Assembly: GCF_026967985.1 (NCBI RefSeq)
Contig: NZ_JAPVBJ010000003.1
Span: forward strand, 124,001-188,000
Reading direction: 5' to 3'
Origin: Modestobacter sp. VKM Ac-2984
Lineage (GTDB): Bacteria > Actinomycetota > Actinomycetes > Mycobacteriales > Geodermatophilaceae
DNA length: 64,000 nt
The translations under genes were made by a program, and so were the position numbers. Positions 34,258 to 41,585 of the stretch are shown here, one piece after another. The notes beneath the pieces are model-generated. The model ran no database searches. It was not told the origin of the DNA and saw only the letters and a program-made list of their open reading frames with translations. The stretch's first letter is position 1. Every line of letters begins with the position of its first letter.

Positions 34258-34788
34258 CCGCGCTCGACGGCTCGCTGCTCACCGCGCTGCACGATGTGGT
34301 CGGCCCGGCAGGCCTCGTCACCGACGCCGACCAGCTGCGCAGCCACCTGACCGACTGGCGGGGCGCGTACTCCGGCCCGCCGCCGCGGTCCTGCGCCCGG
34401 GCTCAAGCACGACGTCACCGTGCCGGTCAGCCGCATCCCGGCGTTCGTCGAGCAGACCGACCGGGCGCTGGCCGCCGCCGTCCCGGGCATCCGGGTGGTC
34501 GCCTACGGCCACGTGGGCGACGGCAACCTGCACTACAACCTGAGCAAGCCGGTGGGCAGCGACGACGCGGCCTTCCGCGCCCGGGCCGACGAGCTGGCCC
34601 GGGTCGTCTACGACTCGACCGCCTCGTTCGCCGGCAGCATCAGCGCCGAGCACGGTGTCGGGGTGGCCAAGCGGGACCTCCTCGCCGACTACGAGGACCC
34701 GCTGGAGCTCGAGCTGATGCACGGGGTCAAGGCCCTGCTCGACCCGGCCGGGCTGATGAACCCGGGCAAGGTCCTGCCGGCGGGTTGA
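34254..34788 (+). pseudogene. FAD-linked oxidase (GlcD/D-2-hydroxyacid dehydrogenase type), internally deleted and frameshifted
   Basis: From GTG 34254 about 42 codons read as the N-terminus of a D-hydroxyacid dehydrogenase (LVTDADQLRSHLTDWRGAYSG). At the CCG run near 34377-34386 the family sequence continues in another frame (AAVLRPGS, 34382-34404). Immediately after, a third frame (from about 34399) gives the C-terminal part: LKHDVTVPVSRIP, AYGHVGDGNLHYN, AEHGVGVAKRDLL and LDPAGLMNPGKVLP. Intact relatives are about 450 residues; roughly 270-280 residues, including most of the FAD domain, are missing. It cannot encode an active oxidase. Confidence 0.87.
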
Positions 34789-34797
34789 GCCGGCGGC

Positions 34798-35424
34798 GTG
34801 CTGGACACCGGAGCGAGGGTGACGACGCGGCTGCGGTTCGACGGCTGGATCCTCGGGACCGGCACCACCTCGGGCACCCGGCTGGTCCTCGGGCACTGGC
34901 CGTCCTCGCCGCTGGGGGCGTTCTCCGACGTCATGGTGCAGCGGCCGGACGGGCACCGGGTGCTGCTCGCCCCGACCGCGGAGGTGGCCGGGTTCGTCGG
35001 GTCGACCTACGCCTTCGACGAGGTGCAGCTGACCGACGTCGCGGTGACCCGCCCGGACGACGCGACCTGGGCGGTGCGGGCCGGCCCGCTGGCGCTGTCG
35101 GTGCGCGTCGGCCGCCGTCCCGCGCTGGGCTGGGTGCTGCGCTCCGTCCCGGCGCCACTGGCCCGTCGCCCCGGCTGGGTGGGGCTGCTGGACCGGCCGG
35201 CCCGGCTGCTCACCGGGCTGCGCACCACGGGGTCGGCCGGGAACGGGCGCACCGAGTGGTACGGCGTGCAGGACCTGCACGCGCTGGCCTCGGTCGAGGC
35301 GTCCTGGGACGGCGCGCCGCTGGGCGCGGTGGCCCCGGTGCGGCCGCCGGTCACCTTCGGCTTCGGCTCGGTTCCCCCGCGGCCGTCGGTGGTCCGGGTG
35401 ACGACCACGGTGCAGCTGCCCTGA
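34798..35424 (+). CDS. Conserved-looking hypothetical protein
   Basis: 208 residues, GTG 34798 (GTG 34819 is an alternative with a GA-rich sequence in front). Mostly beta-strand-like with Trp-Gly-rich stretches: RFDGWILGTGTTSGTRLVLGHW, TYAFDEVQLTDVAV, GRTEWYGVQDLHAL. No cysteine pairs, no signal peptide and no membrane helix. I do not recognise the family. It follows the oxidase remnant by nine bases and is closed by a strong hairpin terminator. Confidence 0.65.
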   Translation: MLDTGARVTTRLRFDGWILGTGTTSGTRLVLGHWPSSPLGAFSDVMVQRPDGHRVLLAPTAEVAGFVGSTYAFDEVQLTDVAVTRPDDATWAVRAGPLALSVRVGRRPALGWVLRSVPAPLARRPGWVGLLDRPARLLTGLRTTGSAGNGRTEWYGVQDLHALASVEASWDGAPLGAVAPVRPPVTFGFGSVPPRPSVVRVTTTVQLP

Positions 35425-35436
35425 ACAGGCCCTCCT

Positions 35437-35470
35437 GCCGTCCGGTCCCGGGGGAGCGGGACCGGACGGC
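35437..35470. terminator. Strong bidirectional terminator
   Basis: Perfect 14-base stem GCCGTCCGGTCCCG (35437-35450) with its complement at 35457-35470 and loop GGGGAG. It lies between convergent genes ending at 35424 and 35477. Confidence 0.88.
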
Positions 35471-35476
35471 GGGTGG

Positions 35477-36715
35477 TCAGCGGCGGCCGCCGCGCGCGTT
35501 GATCGAGGCCAGGGCCGGGTCGACCTGCAGGTCCTCGTCCACCCGGATGACGACGTGCTCGTTGTCGTCGGGCACGCCGGCGGTGCGCCCGGCCGAGCCC
35601 GGGTAGTTGTTGTCGTTGCCGACGATGATGTGGTGGTCGTCGAGCACGGCGATCTGCTCGATGGTCACGAACGGGAAGGTGGCGAACCCGCCCGCCGTGC
35701 CGGCCACGCCCCGCGGGTCGGGCATCGCCATCAGGTTCACCAGCAGCCGCTTGTCGGCGTAGCCGTCCCGGTCGATGTCGCGGGTGTCGATCAGGTAGAC
35801 GGCCTTGAGCTGCGAGGCCGGGCCCTGCGCGTTGTCCCGCTCCAGGATGAGGAAGCGGTTCTGGTCCAGCGCGACCATGTCGCCGAGGGCGTCGCCCGGG
35901 ACCTCGAACCGGACCTTGGCCTTCAGACCGGTGTACGTGCCGCGCCGGGTGTCGAAGCTGTACATGCGGCGGGTGGCCGGGTCGTCGCCGGCGACGGCGC
36001 CCTCGAGCATCGGGTAGAGGGTGTGGCCGTCGACCCCGAGGGCCATGCCCTCGAAGCCCTTGCTGCCGCCCAGCGTGGGGGCCGCGCCGCCCAGGTCCCA
36101 CGCCTCGGGGGCGCGGACGCCGTCGGGCTGGACCGGTGCCGAGAGCACCCGGCCCTGCGCGTCGACGTGCACCAGGCTGGGGCCGAACTCCTCGCCGATC
36201 CAGAAGGTGCCGTCGGGCATCCGCTGGAACGACTCGGGGTCGAGGTCGGCGCCGGTGAGCCGGCGGTCGCTGCGGGTCAGCGGGAACGGCAGCTTCCGGT
36301 CGGGGTCGGTGAGGCTGAAGCCGCCGTCGAGGACCGTCGTCTGCTGGGTGGTGGTGTCGATGTGCACGCGGATGACGCGCAGCAGGAAGTCAGCGCTGTT
36401 GGCCTTGGTGCCGTAGCCGTTGTCCTCCAGCACCAGCCAGTCCTCGCCGTCCCTCAGCAGCCCGGAGAAGCCTTGGATCGGCTGGGCGGCGAACGGCGGG
36501 GTGACGCCGTTGGCGGGGTTGGCCAGCGCGCCGGAGGGGACCTGCTCACCGAAGGTGGCCGACGGCAGGACCGAGCGGCCGACCAGCTCGGCCTGCTGCG
36601 TGCCGTTGCCCTGGGGCACGGTGGGGGCGGGGCCGGCGAGCGCCGGGACGGCGACGGCGGCGAGCAGGGCGGCGGCGGTGACGGTGACGGCGGCACGGCG
36701 GGATGGACGGCGCAC
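35477..36715 (-). CDS. Secreted phytase-like esterase domain protein
   Basis: 412 residues from GTG 36715, with GGGAGAG upstream. A signal peptide is clear: RRPSRRAA, a hydrophobic run AALLAAVAVPALA, cleavage near residue 28. The mature part has the 'esterase-like activity of phytase' beta-propeller pattern: GFSGLLRDGEDWLVLEDNGYG, DLDPESFQRMPDGTFWIGEEFGPSLV, GFEGMALG, FLILERDN, and VGNDNNYPG. Likely an exported phosphoesterase acting on organic phosphate. A PHO-box-like repeat lies 76-108 bases upstream of the start, which agrees with that role. Confidence 0.87.
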   Translation of the reverse strand: MRRPSRRAAVTVTAAALLAAVAVPALAGPAPTVPQGNGTQQAELVGRSVLPSATFGEQVPSGALANPANGVTPPFAAQPIQGFSGLLRDGEDWLVLEDNGYGTKANSADFLLRVIRVHIDTTTQQTTVLDGGFSLTDPDRKLPFPLTRSDRRLTGADLDPESFQRMPDGTFWIGEEFGPSLVHVDAQGRVLSAPVQPDGVRAPEAWDLGGAAPTLGGSKGFEGMALGVDGHTLYPMLEGAVAGDDPATRRMYSFDTRRGTYTGLKAKVRFEVPGDALGDMVALDQNRFLILERDNAQGPASQLKAVYLIDTRDIDRDGYADKRLLVNLMAMPDPRGVAGTAGGFATFPFVTIEQIAVLDDHHIIVGNDNNYPGSAGRTAGVPDDNEHVVIRVDEDLQVDPALASINARGGRR

Positions 36716-36790
36716 GGGTGGCTCTCCCTGGGTCGGGCGGCGGAGCGGGGCCCGCTGACCGTGCCGTGGCGAGACGGACGGCACCCGGCG

Positions 36791-36823
36791 TCCCCGTGAC
36801 CGTTCTGTGAGGGCCGCGTGAAC
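36791..36823 (-). promoter_or_regulatory. PHO-box-like triple direct repeat
   Basis: On the minus strand three consecutive 11-base units begin GTTCACG, CCTCACA and GGTCACG, so TCAC recurs with exact 11-base period (GTGA at 36796, 36807 and 36818 on the plus strand). Streptomyces PhoP boxes are built of 11-base units starting GTTCACC. The site precedes a secreted phytase-like gene, the kind of target expected under phosphate limitation. Confidence 0.65.
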
Positions 36824-36831
36824 GGGCCAGG

Positions 36832-37104
36832 TCAGCCGCCGACGACCACGGCCCACTCCCGGATCGTCCAGCCGGTCACCAGGCCCTGCACCACGTACGG
36901 GTCGGCGGCGACGAAGCGCTCCACCACCTCGCGCGGCGCGGTCCAGACCAGCAGCGCCCGGTCGTAGGGGTCGGGCAGTGCCCCGGCGAGCAGCACCTCA
37001 CCGCGTTCGTGGGCGGAGCGGACCAGCCCGAGGTGGTCCTCGCGCAGCGCCGCGCGGCGCTCCAGGTAGTCGTCGGCCAGGGCGTACTCGAGCACCAGGT
37101 ACAT
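36832..37104 (-). CDS. YciI-family protein
   Basis: 90 residues. Small ferredoxin-like fold of the YCII group: starts MYLVLEYALADDYLERR, has REDHLGLVRSAHERGEVLLAGAL with the conserved His and the GAL..P turn, and ends with DPYVVQGLVTGWTIREW carrying the conserved DP-(Y/F) stretch. Known members are small enzymes or stress-related proteins of unclear function. Probably its own unit; the PHO-like box after it belongs to the next gene downstream. Confidence 0.87.
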   Translation of the reverse strand: MYLVLEYALADDYLERRAALREDHLGLVRSAHERGEVLLAGALPDPYDRALLVWTAPREVVERFVAADPYVVQGLVTGWTIREWAVVVGG

Positions 37105-37341
37105 GCCCGCACCCTCACACACCGCGAACGGTTGCCGGACCGCAACCATCCTGTGAGGGTGGGAGCCGGAGCTGTCCGGGCCACCCCACGGGGCGCCGCG
37201 CCGGGCAGGACGCGCTGAGCAGCGGCGCGCGGGACGTCGTCCCGGTCCACCCGTGGCGTGGTCCGTACCGAGGGCGCCGCGGGTCCGTCGAGGACCGGAC
37301 GACGAGCACCGCAGAGCGCCGACTCGATCAGGAGGAGTGGC
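37105..37341. promoter_or_regulatory. Divergent control region of yciI and the molybdopterin cassette
   Basis: 237 bases without a gene. At 37141-37158 is CGCAACCATCCTGTGAGG, sharing ATCCTGTGA with the 18-base element found at 43710 and 46338. Just before the cassette a strong Shine-Dalgarno GGAGGAG is at 37331-37337. No clear -35/-10 pair is visible. Confidence 0.4.
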
Positions 37342-39807
37342 ATGCAGATCGACCGCATCGCAGAACCGTGGGGCACCCGGACGCCGTACGGACCGGGGGA
37401 GGAGTGGCCCACCCGGGTGGACACCCACCTGGCCGACGGGGTCGCCCCCGAGGACGTGGACCGCTGGGTCCAGTCGGCGACGATCCTGCACTCCAACGGC
37501 GACGGCCTGGACATCGCCGTCCAGGACGGCGAGATCGTCGGTGTCCGTGGCCGCGCGGAGGACCGGGTCAACCACGGCCGGCTGGGCCCCAAGGACCTCT
37601 TCGGCTGGCAGGCGAACAAGTCCCCGGACCGGTTGACCAAGCCGCTGATCCGGCGCAACGGCGAGCTGGTCGAGACCGACTGGGACACCGCGATGGACGC
37701 GGTCGCCGGCCGGGCCAAGGAGCTGCTGGCCGAGCAGGGCCCCAGCGCGATCAGCTTCTACACCACCGGGCAGCTGTTCCTGGAGGAGTACTACACCCTC
37801 GGGCTGATCGCCCACGGCGGGATCGGGACCAACCACGTCGACGGCAACACCCGGTTGTGCACGGCGACCGCGGCCGCCGCGCTCAAGGAGTCCTTCGGCT
37901 CCGACGGGCAGCCCGGCTCCTACACCGACATCGACCACGCCGACGTCATCGCGCTCTTCGGGCACAACATGGCCGAGACGCAGACCGTGCTGTGGACCCG
38001 CGTCCTGGACCGGCTGGCCGGCCCGAACCCGCCGCAGGTGATCTGCGTGGACCCACGCGAGACCCCGGTCGCCCGGGCGGCGACGGTGCACCTGGCGCCG
38101 CGGCCGGGCACCAACGTGATGCTGATGAACGCCCTGCTGCACGAGGTCATCGCCAACGGCTGGGTCGACGAGGAGTACGTGCAGGCGCACGCCGTCGGGT
38201 TCGCCGAGCTGCAGAAGCGGGTGGCCGACCACCCGCCGGAGCTCGCCGCCCAGGTCTGCGACGTGCCGGTCGAGCAGATCCGGGAGGCGGCCCGCATCGT
38301 CGGCACCGCCGAGCGGCTGATGTCCAGCGTCCTGCAGGGCTTCTACCAATCGCACCAGGCCACCGCGGCCGCCGTCCAGGTCAACAACCTGCACATCATC
38401 CGCGGCATGCTCGGCAAGCCCGGCTGCGGGCTGCTGCAGATGAACGGCCAGCCCACCGCACAGAACACCCGCGAATGCGGCGCCGACGGCGACCTGCCCG
38501 CCTTCCGCAACTGGTCGAACGAGGAGCACGTGAAGGACCTCGCCGAGGTCTGGAACATCGACCCGATGCAGATCCCGCACTGGTCGCCGCCCACCCACGC
38601 GATGGAGATGTTCCGGTACGCCGAGGAGGGCTCCGTCCGGTTCATGTGGGTGCAGGCCACCAACCCGGCGGTCTCCATGCCCGAACTGGGGCGGATCCGA
38701 GAGATCCTGGCCCAGGAGCGGCTCTTCCTCGTGGTGCAGGACATCTTCCTGTCCGAGACCGCGCAGCTGGCCGACGTCGTCCTGCCGGCGGCCACCTGGG
38801 GGGAGAAGACCGGCACGTTCACCAACGTCGACCGCACCGTGCACATCTCCGACAAGGCGGTCGAGCCCCCGGGCGAGGCCCGGCCCGACCTGGAGATCTT
38901 CATCGACTTCTCGCGTCGCATGGACCTGCGGGACAAGGACGGCCAGCCGCTGGTGAAGTGGGACGACCCGGAGGGTGCCTTCGAGGGCTGGAAGGAGTGC
39001 ACCCGCGGACGGCCCTGCGACTACACCGGTCTCAGCTACGAGAAGCTCCGCGGTGGCAGCGGCATCCAGTGGCCGTGCAACGAGGAGCACCCCGACGGCA
39101 CCGAGCACATCTACGTCGACGGTGAGTTCTGGTCCGACCCGGAGTACTGCGAGAGCTACGGCCGGGACCTGGTCACCGGCGCACCGGTGTCGCCGGTCGA
39201 GTACAAGGCGCTGAACCCCTCCGGCAAGGCGGTGCTGAAGGCGGCCGAGTACCTCCCACCGCACGAGATCGTCAGCCAGGAGTTCCCCTTCCAGCTGATC
39301 ACCGGCCGCACGCTCTACCACTTCCACACCCGGACGAAGACGGCCCGGGCGCCGCAGCTGCAGAAGGCGGCGCCGGAGGTGTGGGTGGAGCTGTCGGCCA
39401 GCGACGCCGCCGACCGGGGCTTCACCGAGGGCGACCTGCTGGAGATCAGCACCCCCCGGGGCCGGGTGGAGGCCCGGCTGCGGATCAGCGGGATCCGTCC
39501 CGGGGTGGCGTTCCTGCCGTTCCACTACGGGTACTGGGACGAGCCCTCGGGCCACCAGCCGGACGGGGAGCGGGGCCGGGCGGCCAACGAGCTGACGATG
39601 ACCGACTGGGACCCCGCGTCCAAGCAGCCGATCTTCAAGACCGCCGCCGCCCGGGTGGAACGCCTGGAGAAGAGCACGGGGACGCCGTCGGCCGCGCCGA
39701 CCACCACCGCATCCCGGCCGGTCAGCGGGGACGTCCCGCCGACGGTGGGCGGCCCTGCTGCCTCGGCCACCGAAGAGCTCACCACCGTTTCCGGAGGCAC
39801 GCGATGA
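37342..39807 (+). CDS. Molybdopterin oxidoreductase lacking the N-terminal 4Fe-4S ligands
   Basis: 821 residues, start fixed by GGAGGAG. It has the full bis-MGD domain order of the NasA/NarB/FdhF family: HVDGNTRLCTATA with probable Mo-ligand Cys173, DVIALFGHNMAETQ, VDPRETPVARAAT, QPTAQNTRECG, ETAQLADVVLPAATWGEKTGTFTN, and a C-terminal dinucleotide domain FQLITGRTLYHFHTRTKT and WDPASKQPIFKTAAARV. But the CxxCxxxC cluster is replaced by T47-x2-H50-x3-D54 and the fourth Cys position by Gly82, so no 4Fe-4S is expected. The last 55 residues are Pro/Thr-rich and disordered. Substrate unknown; annotation as nitrate reductase or formate dehydrogenase would be unsafe. Confidence 0.88.
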   Translation: MQIDRIAEPWGTRTPYGPGEEWPTRVDTHLADGVAPEDVDRWVQSATILHSNGDGLDIAVQDGEIVGVRGRAEDRVNHGRLGPKDLFGWQANKSPDRLTKPLIRRNGELVETDWDTAMDAVAGRAKELLAEQGPSAISFYTTGQLFLEEYYTLGLIAHGGIGTNHVDGNTRLCTATAAAALKESFGSDGQPGSYTDIDHADVIALFGHNMAETQTVLWTRVLDRLAGPNPPQVICVDPRETPVARAATVHLAPRPGTNVMLMNALLHEVIANGWVDEEYVQAHAVGFAELQKRVADHPPELAAQVCDVPVEQIREAARIVGTAERLMSSVLQGFYQSHQATAAAVQVNNLHIIRGMLGKPGCGLLQMNGQPTAQNTRECGADGDLPAFRNWSNEEHVKDLAEVWNIDPMQIPHWSPPTHAMEMFRYAEEGSVRFMWVQATNPAVSMPELGRIREILAQERLFLVVQDIFLSETAQLADVVLPAATWGEKTGTFTNVDRTVHISDKAVEPPGEARPDLEIFIDFSRRMDLRDKDGQPLVKWDDPEGAFEGWKECTRGRPCDYTGLSYEKLRGGSGIQWPCNEEHPDGTEHIYVDGEFWSDPEYCESYGRDLVTGAPVSPVEYKALNPSGKAVLKAAEYLPPHEIVSQEFPFQLITGRTLYHFHTRTKTARAPQLQKAAPEVWVELSASDAADRGFTEGDLLEISTPRGRVEARLRISGIRPGVAFLPFHYGYWDEPSGHQPDGERGRAANELTMTDWDPASKQPIFKTAAARVERLEKSTGTPSAAPTTTASRPVSGDVPPTVGGPAASATEELTTVSGGTR

Positions 39808-40286
39808 AGCTCGGACTGGCCATCGAGGAACTGCACCGTTCGGAGAACCACCTGGCGCACGCGCTGCTGGCCGCCTCCGACCGGCACAAGACCGACCACG
39901 AGGTCTTCCACGTCGCGCGCGACATCGCCCGGTGGTCGCAGGACCACGTGCAGGCGCTCGCCGCGATCGGCGCCGACTACGGGGTCGAACTCGACGCCGA
40001 CCCCGCGGACGACCCGAGCCTGCTGGCCGGCCTGCGGCAGAAGGCGGCCGAGGCCGTGGGGCGCCGGCCCGAGCCGGGGATGCTCATGCTCGCCGACCTC
40101 CGGCACATCCACCGCGAGGCGGCCGGCGTCTCGCTGGACTGGGAGCTGCTTGCCCAGGCCGCCCAGGGAACCAAGCAGAAGGAGCTCCTGGAGCTGACGC
40201 AGCGCTGTCACCCGGAGACCCTCCGGCAGATGCGCTGGGCCAACGGCAAGCTGAAGGCGTCGGCGACCCAGGTGCTGGTGAGCTGA
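39804..40286 (+). CDS. Helical ferritin-like hypothetical protein of the molybdopterin cassette
   Basis: 160 residues, starting in an ATGA overlap with the molybdopterin gene. Almost entirely helical, with acidic and histidine residues spaced as in four-helix metal proteins: EELHRSENHLAHALL, HKTDHEVFHVARDIARWSQDHVQAL, DLRHIHREAAGVSLDWELL. This resembles a ferritin-like or hemerythrin-like bundle, but I cannot identify the ligand set with confidence. Strict coupling to its neighbours suggests a subunit, electron carrier or maturation partner of the molybdoenzyme. Confidence 0.72.
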   Translation: MKLGLAIEELHRSENHLAHALLAASDRHKTDHEVFHVARDIARWSQDHVQALAAIGADYGVELDADPADDPSLLAGLRQKAAEAVGRRPEPGMLMLADLRHIHREAAGVSLDWELLAQAAQGTKQKELLELTQRCHPETLRQMRWANGKLKASATQVLVS

Positions 40287-40954
40287 TGGGACAGGGAGGG
40301 CCTGCGACCCGCGTCGTCCTCCGTCCCCTGGCCACCCCACTGCCGCTGGGCTTCCTGGCGCTCGCGCTGGCCACGACGGTGTTCAGCGCCGCCCAGCTGG
40401 GCTGGGTATCACCGGACCAGGCCAGGATCGCAGCGATCACCGCCCTGGTGGCGACCGTTCCGCTGCAGTTCCTGGCCTCGGTCTTCGGGTTCCTCACCCG
40501 GGACCCGGTCGCGGCGACCGGGATGGGGATCCTCAGCGGCACCTGGGCGGTGGCCGGGGTCACCACGCTCACCCTCCCGCCGGGCGGCACCAGCCCCGGG
40601 CTCGGCGTGCTGCTGGTGATCGCCGGCATCGCGATGATGGTGCCGGCCGCCGCGGCGATCAGCAGCAAGGTGATGCCTGCCCTGGTGATGATCGTCGCCG
40701 GCACGCGGTTCGTCACGACCGGGATCTACGAGATGAACGCCTCCCCGGACTGGAAGGCGGTGGCCGGCTGGGTCGGGATCGCGCTGGCCGCGGTCGCCCT
40801 CTACACCGCGCTGGCCCTGGAGCTGGAGGGGGCGCAGGAGAACACGGTGCTGCCGGTCGGGCGGCGCGGCCCGGGCCGCGCCGCCATGGACGGCGAGGGG
40901 CCGCTGGAGCCGGACTCCCTCGCCGAGGAGGCCGGCGTCCGGCCGCAGCTGTGA
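40286..40954 (+). CDS. GPR1/FUN34/YaaH-like membrane protein of the molybdopterin cassette
   Basis: 222 residues, TGATG overlap with the helical protein gene fixes the start. Six hydrophobic segments: LPLGFLALALATTVFSAAQLGW, ITALVATVPLQFLASVFGFL, GMGILSGTWAVAGVTTLTL, LGVLLVIAGIAMMVPAAAA, MIVAGTRFVTTGIYEM and GWVGIALAAVALYTALALELE, then an acidic cytoplasmic tail. The PLGF start and six helices match the acetate/succinate channel family YaaH. It may anchor the soluble partners or move their substrate or product. Confidence 0.78.
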   Translation: MGQGGPATRVVLRPLATPLPLGFLALALATTVFSAAQLGWVSPDQARIAAITALVATVPLQFLASVFGFLTRDPVAATGMGILSGTWAVAGVTTLTLPPGGTSPGLGVLLVIAGIAMMVPAAAAISSKVMPALVMIVAGTRFVTTGIYEMNASPDWKAVAGWVGIALAAVALYTALALELEGAQENTVLPVGRRGPGRAAMDGEGPLEPDSLAEEAGVRPQL

Positions 40955-40967
40955 CGCCGGTGCCCGG

Positions 40968-41585
40968 TCAGGACGTCGGCGGGGCCGAGGGCGTCAGCAG
41001 CTGCTCGTAGTCGGCGGCCGTGAGGGGCTGCGACGTCAGCTCACCCGAGGGCAGCGGTGCCTCCACCGGCTGGCCGTCCCGGGTGAGCAGCACCGCATCG
41101 ACCTCCGGGAGGCTGGTGGCGGTCAGCACGATCTGGGCGACGGCCCGGCGGCTCTCCTGACCCGCCGGTGCCTCGGCGGCCCCGCCCAGGTCGATCGTCA
41201 CCGTCCCGTCGGACAGCTCGTCCACCCCCAGTGACGTCTCCGGCCGCAGCGCGGTGGACAGCCGGTCGGTCAGCTCGCCGGCCGTCGGGCCGGTGGCCAG
41301 GTCGTCGAGCAGCTGATCGAGCTGGTCGCTCAGCGCATCGGGTCGCAGCGAACGGCCGCGGGGGACGAGGGCACCGTCCTCGGCCAGCAGGTAGACGCGC
41401 GGCTCGTCCAGGCGCGCGGCGGCGGAGGGGGCCCCGGTGGCGGTCGGGCTGGGGGACCCGAGGTCGTAGGGCAGCTGGGAGGTGGGGATCGGCTCAGGTG
41501 CGCCGCCGGTCGGGACGCCGCAGCCGGTCAGCGCAGCAGACAGCACCAGGCCTGCGGTCCAGCGCCTCGCGCGGAGCCGGCTCAC
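40968..41585 (-). CDS. GerMN-domain lipoprotein
   Basis: 205 residues from GTG 41585, overlapping the histidine kinase stop. A lipoprotein signal is clear: basic start RLRARRW, hydrophobic AGLVLSAALTGC with lipobox LTGC (Cys near residue 20). After a Pro/Ser-rich linker a GerMN domain follows ([61 protein letters not shown]). It sits in the outer face of the membrane. Being third after a response regulator and a kinase recalls MtrA-MtrB-LpqB, where LpqB also has a GerMN domain, so a modulator of the kinase is plausible. Confidence 0.87.
   Translation of the reverse strand: MSRLRARRWTAGLVLSAALTGCGVPTGGAPEPIPTSQLPYDLGSPSPTATGAPSAAARLDEPRVYLLAEDGALVPRGRSLRPDALSDQLDQLLDDLATGPTAGELTDRLSTALRPETSLGVDELSDGTVTIDLGGAAEAPAGQESRRAVAQIVLTATSLPEVDAVLLTRDGQPVEAPLPSGELTSQPLTAADYEQLLTPSAPPTS

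Noticed and set aside
37342-39807. Calling the molybdopterin protein a formate dehydrogenase or nitrate reductase
   Set aside because: The missing 4Fe-4S ligands and absence of the usual partner subunits make either label unsafe.
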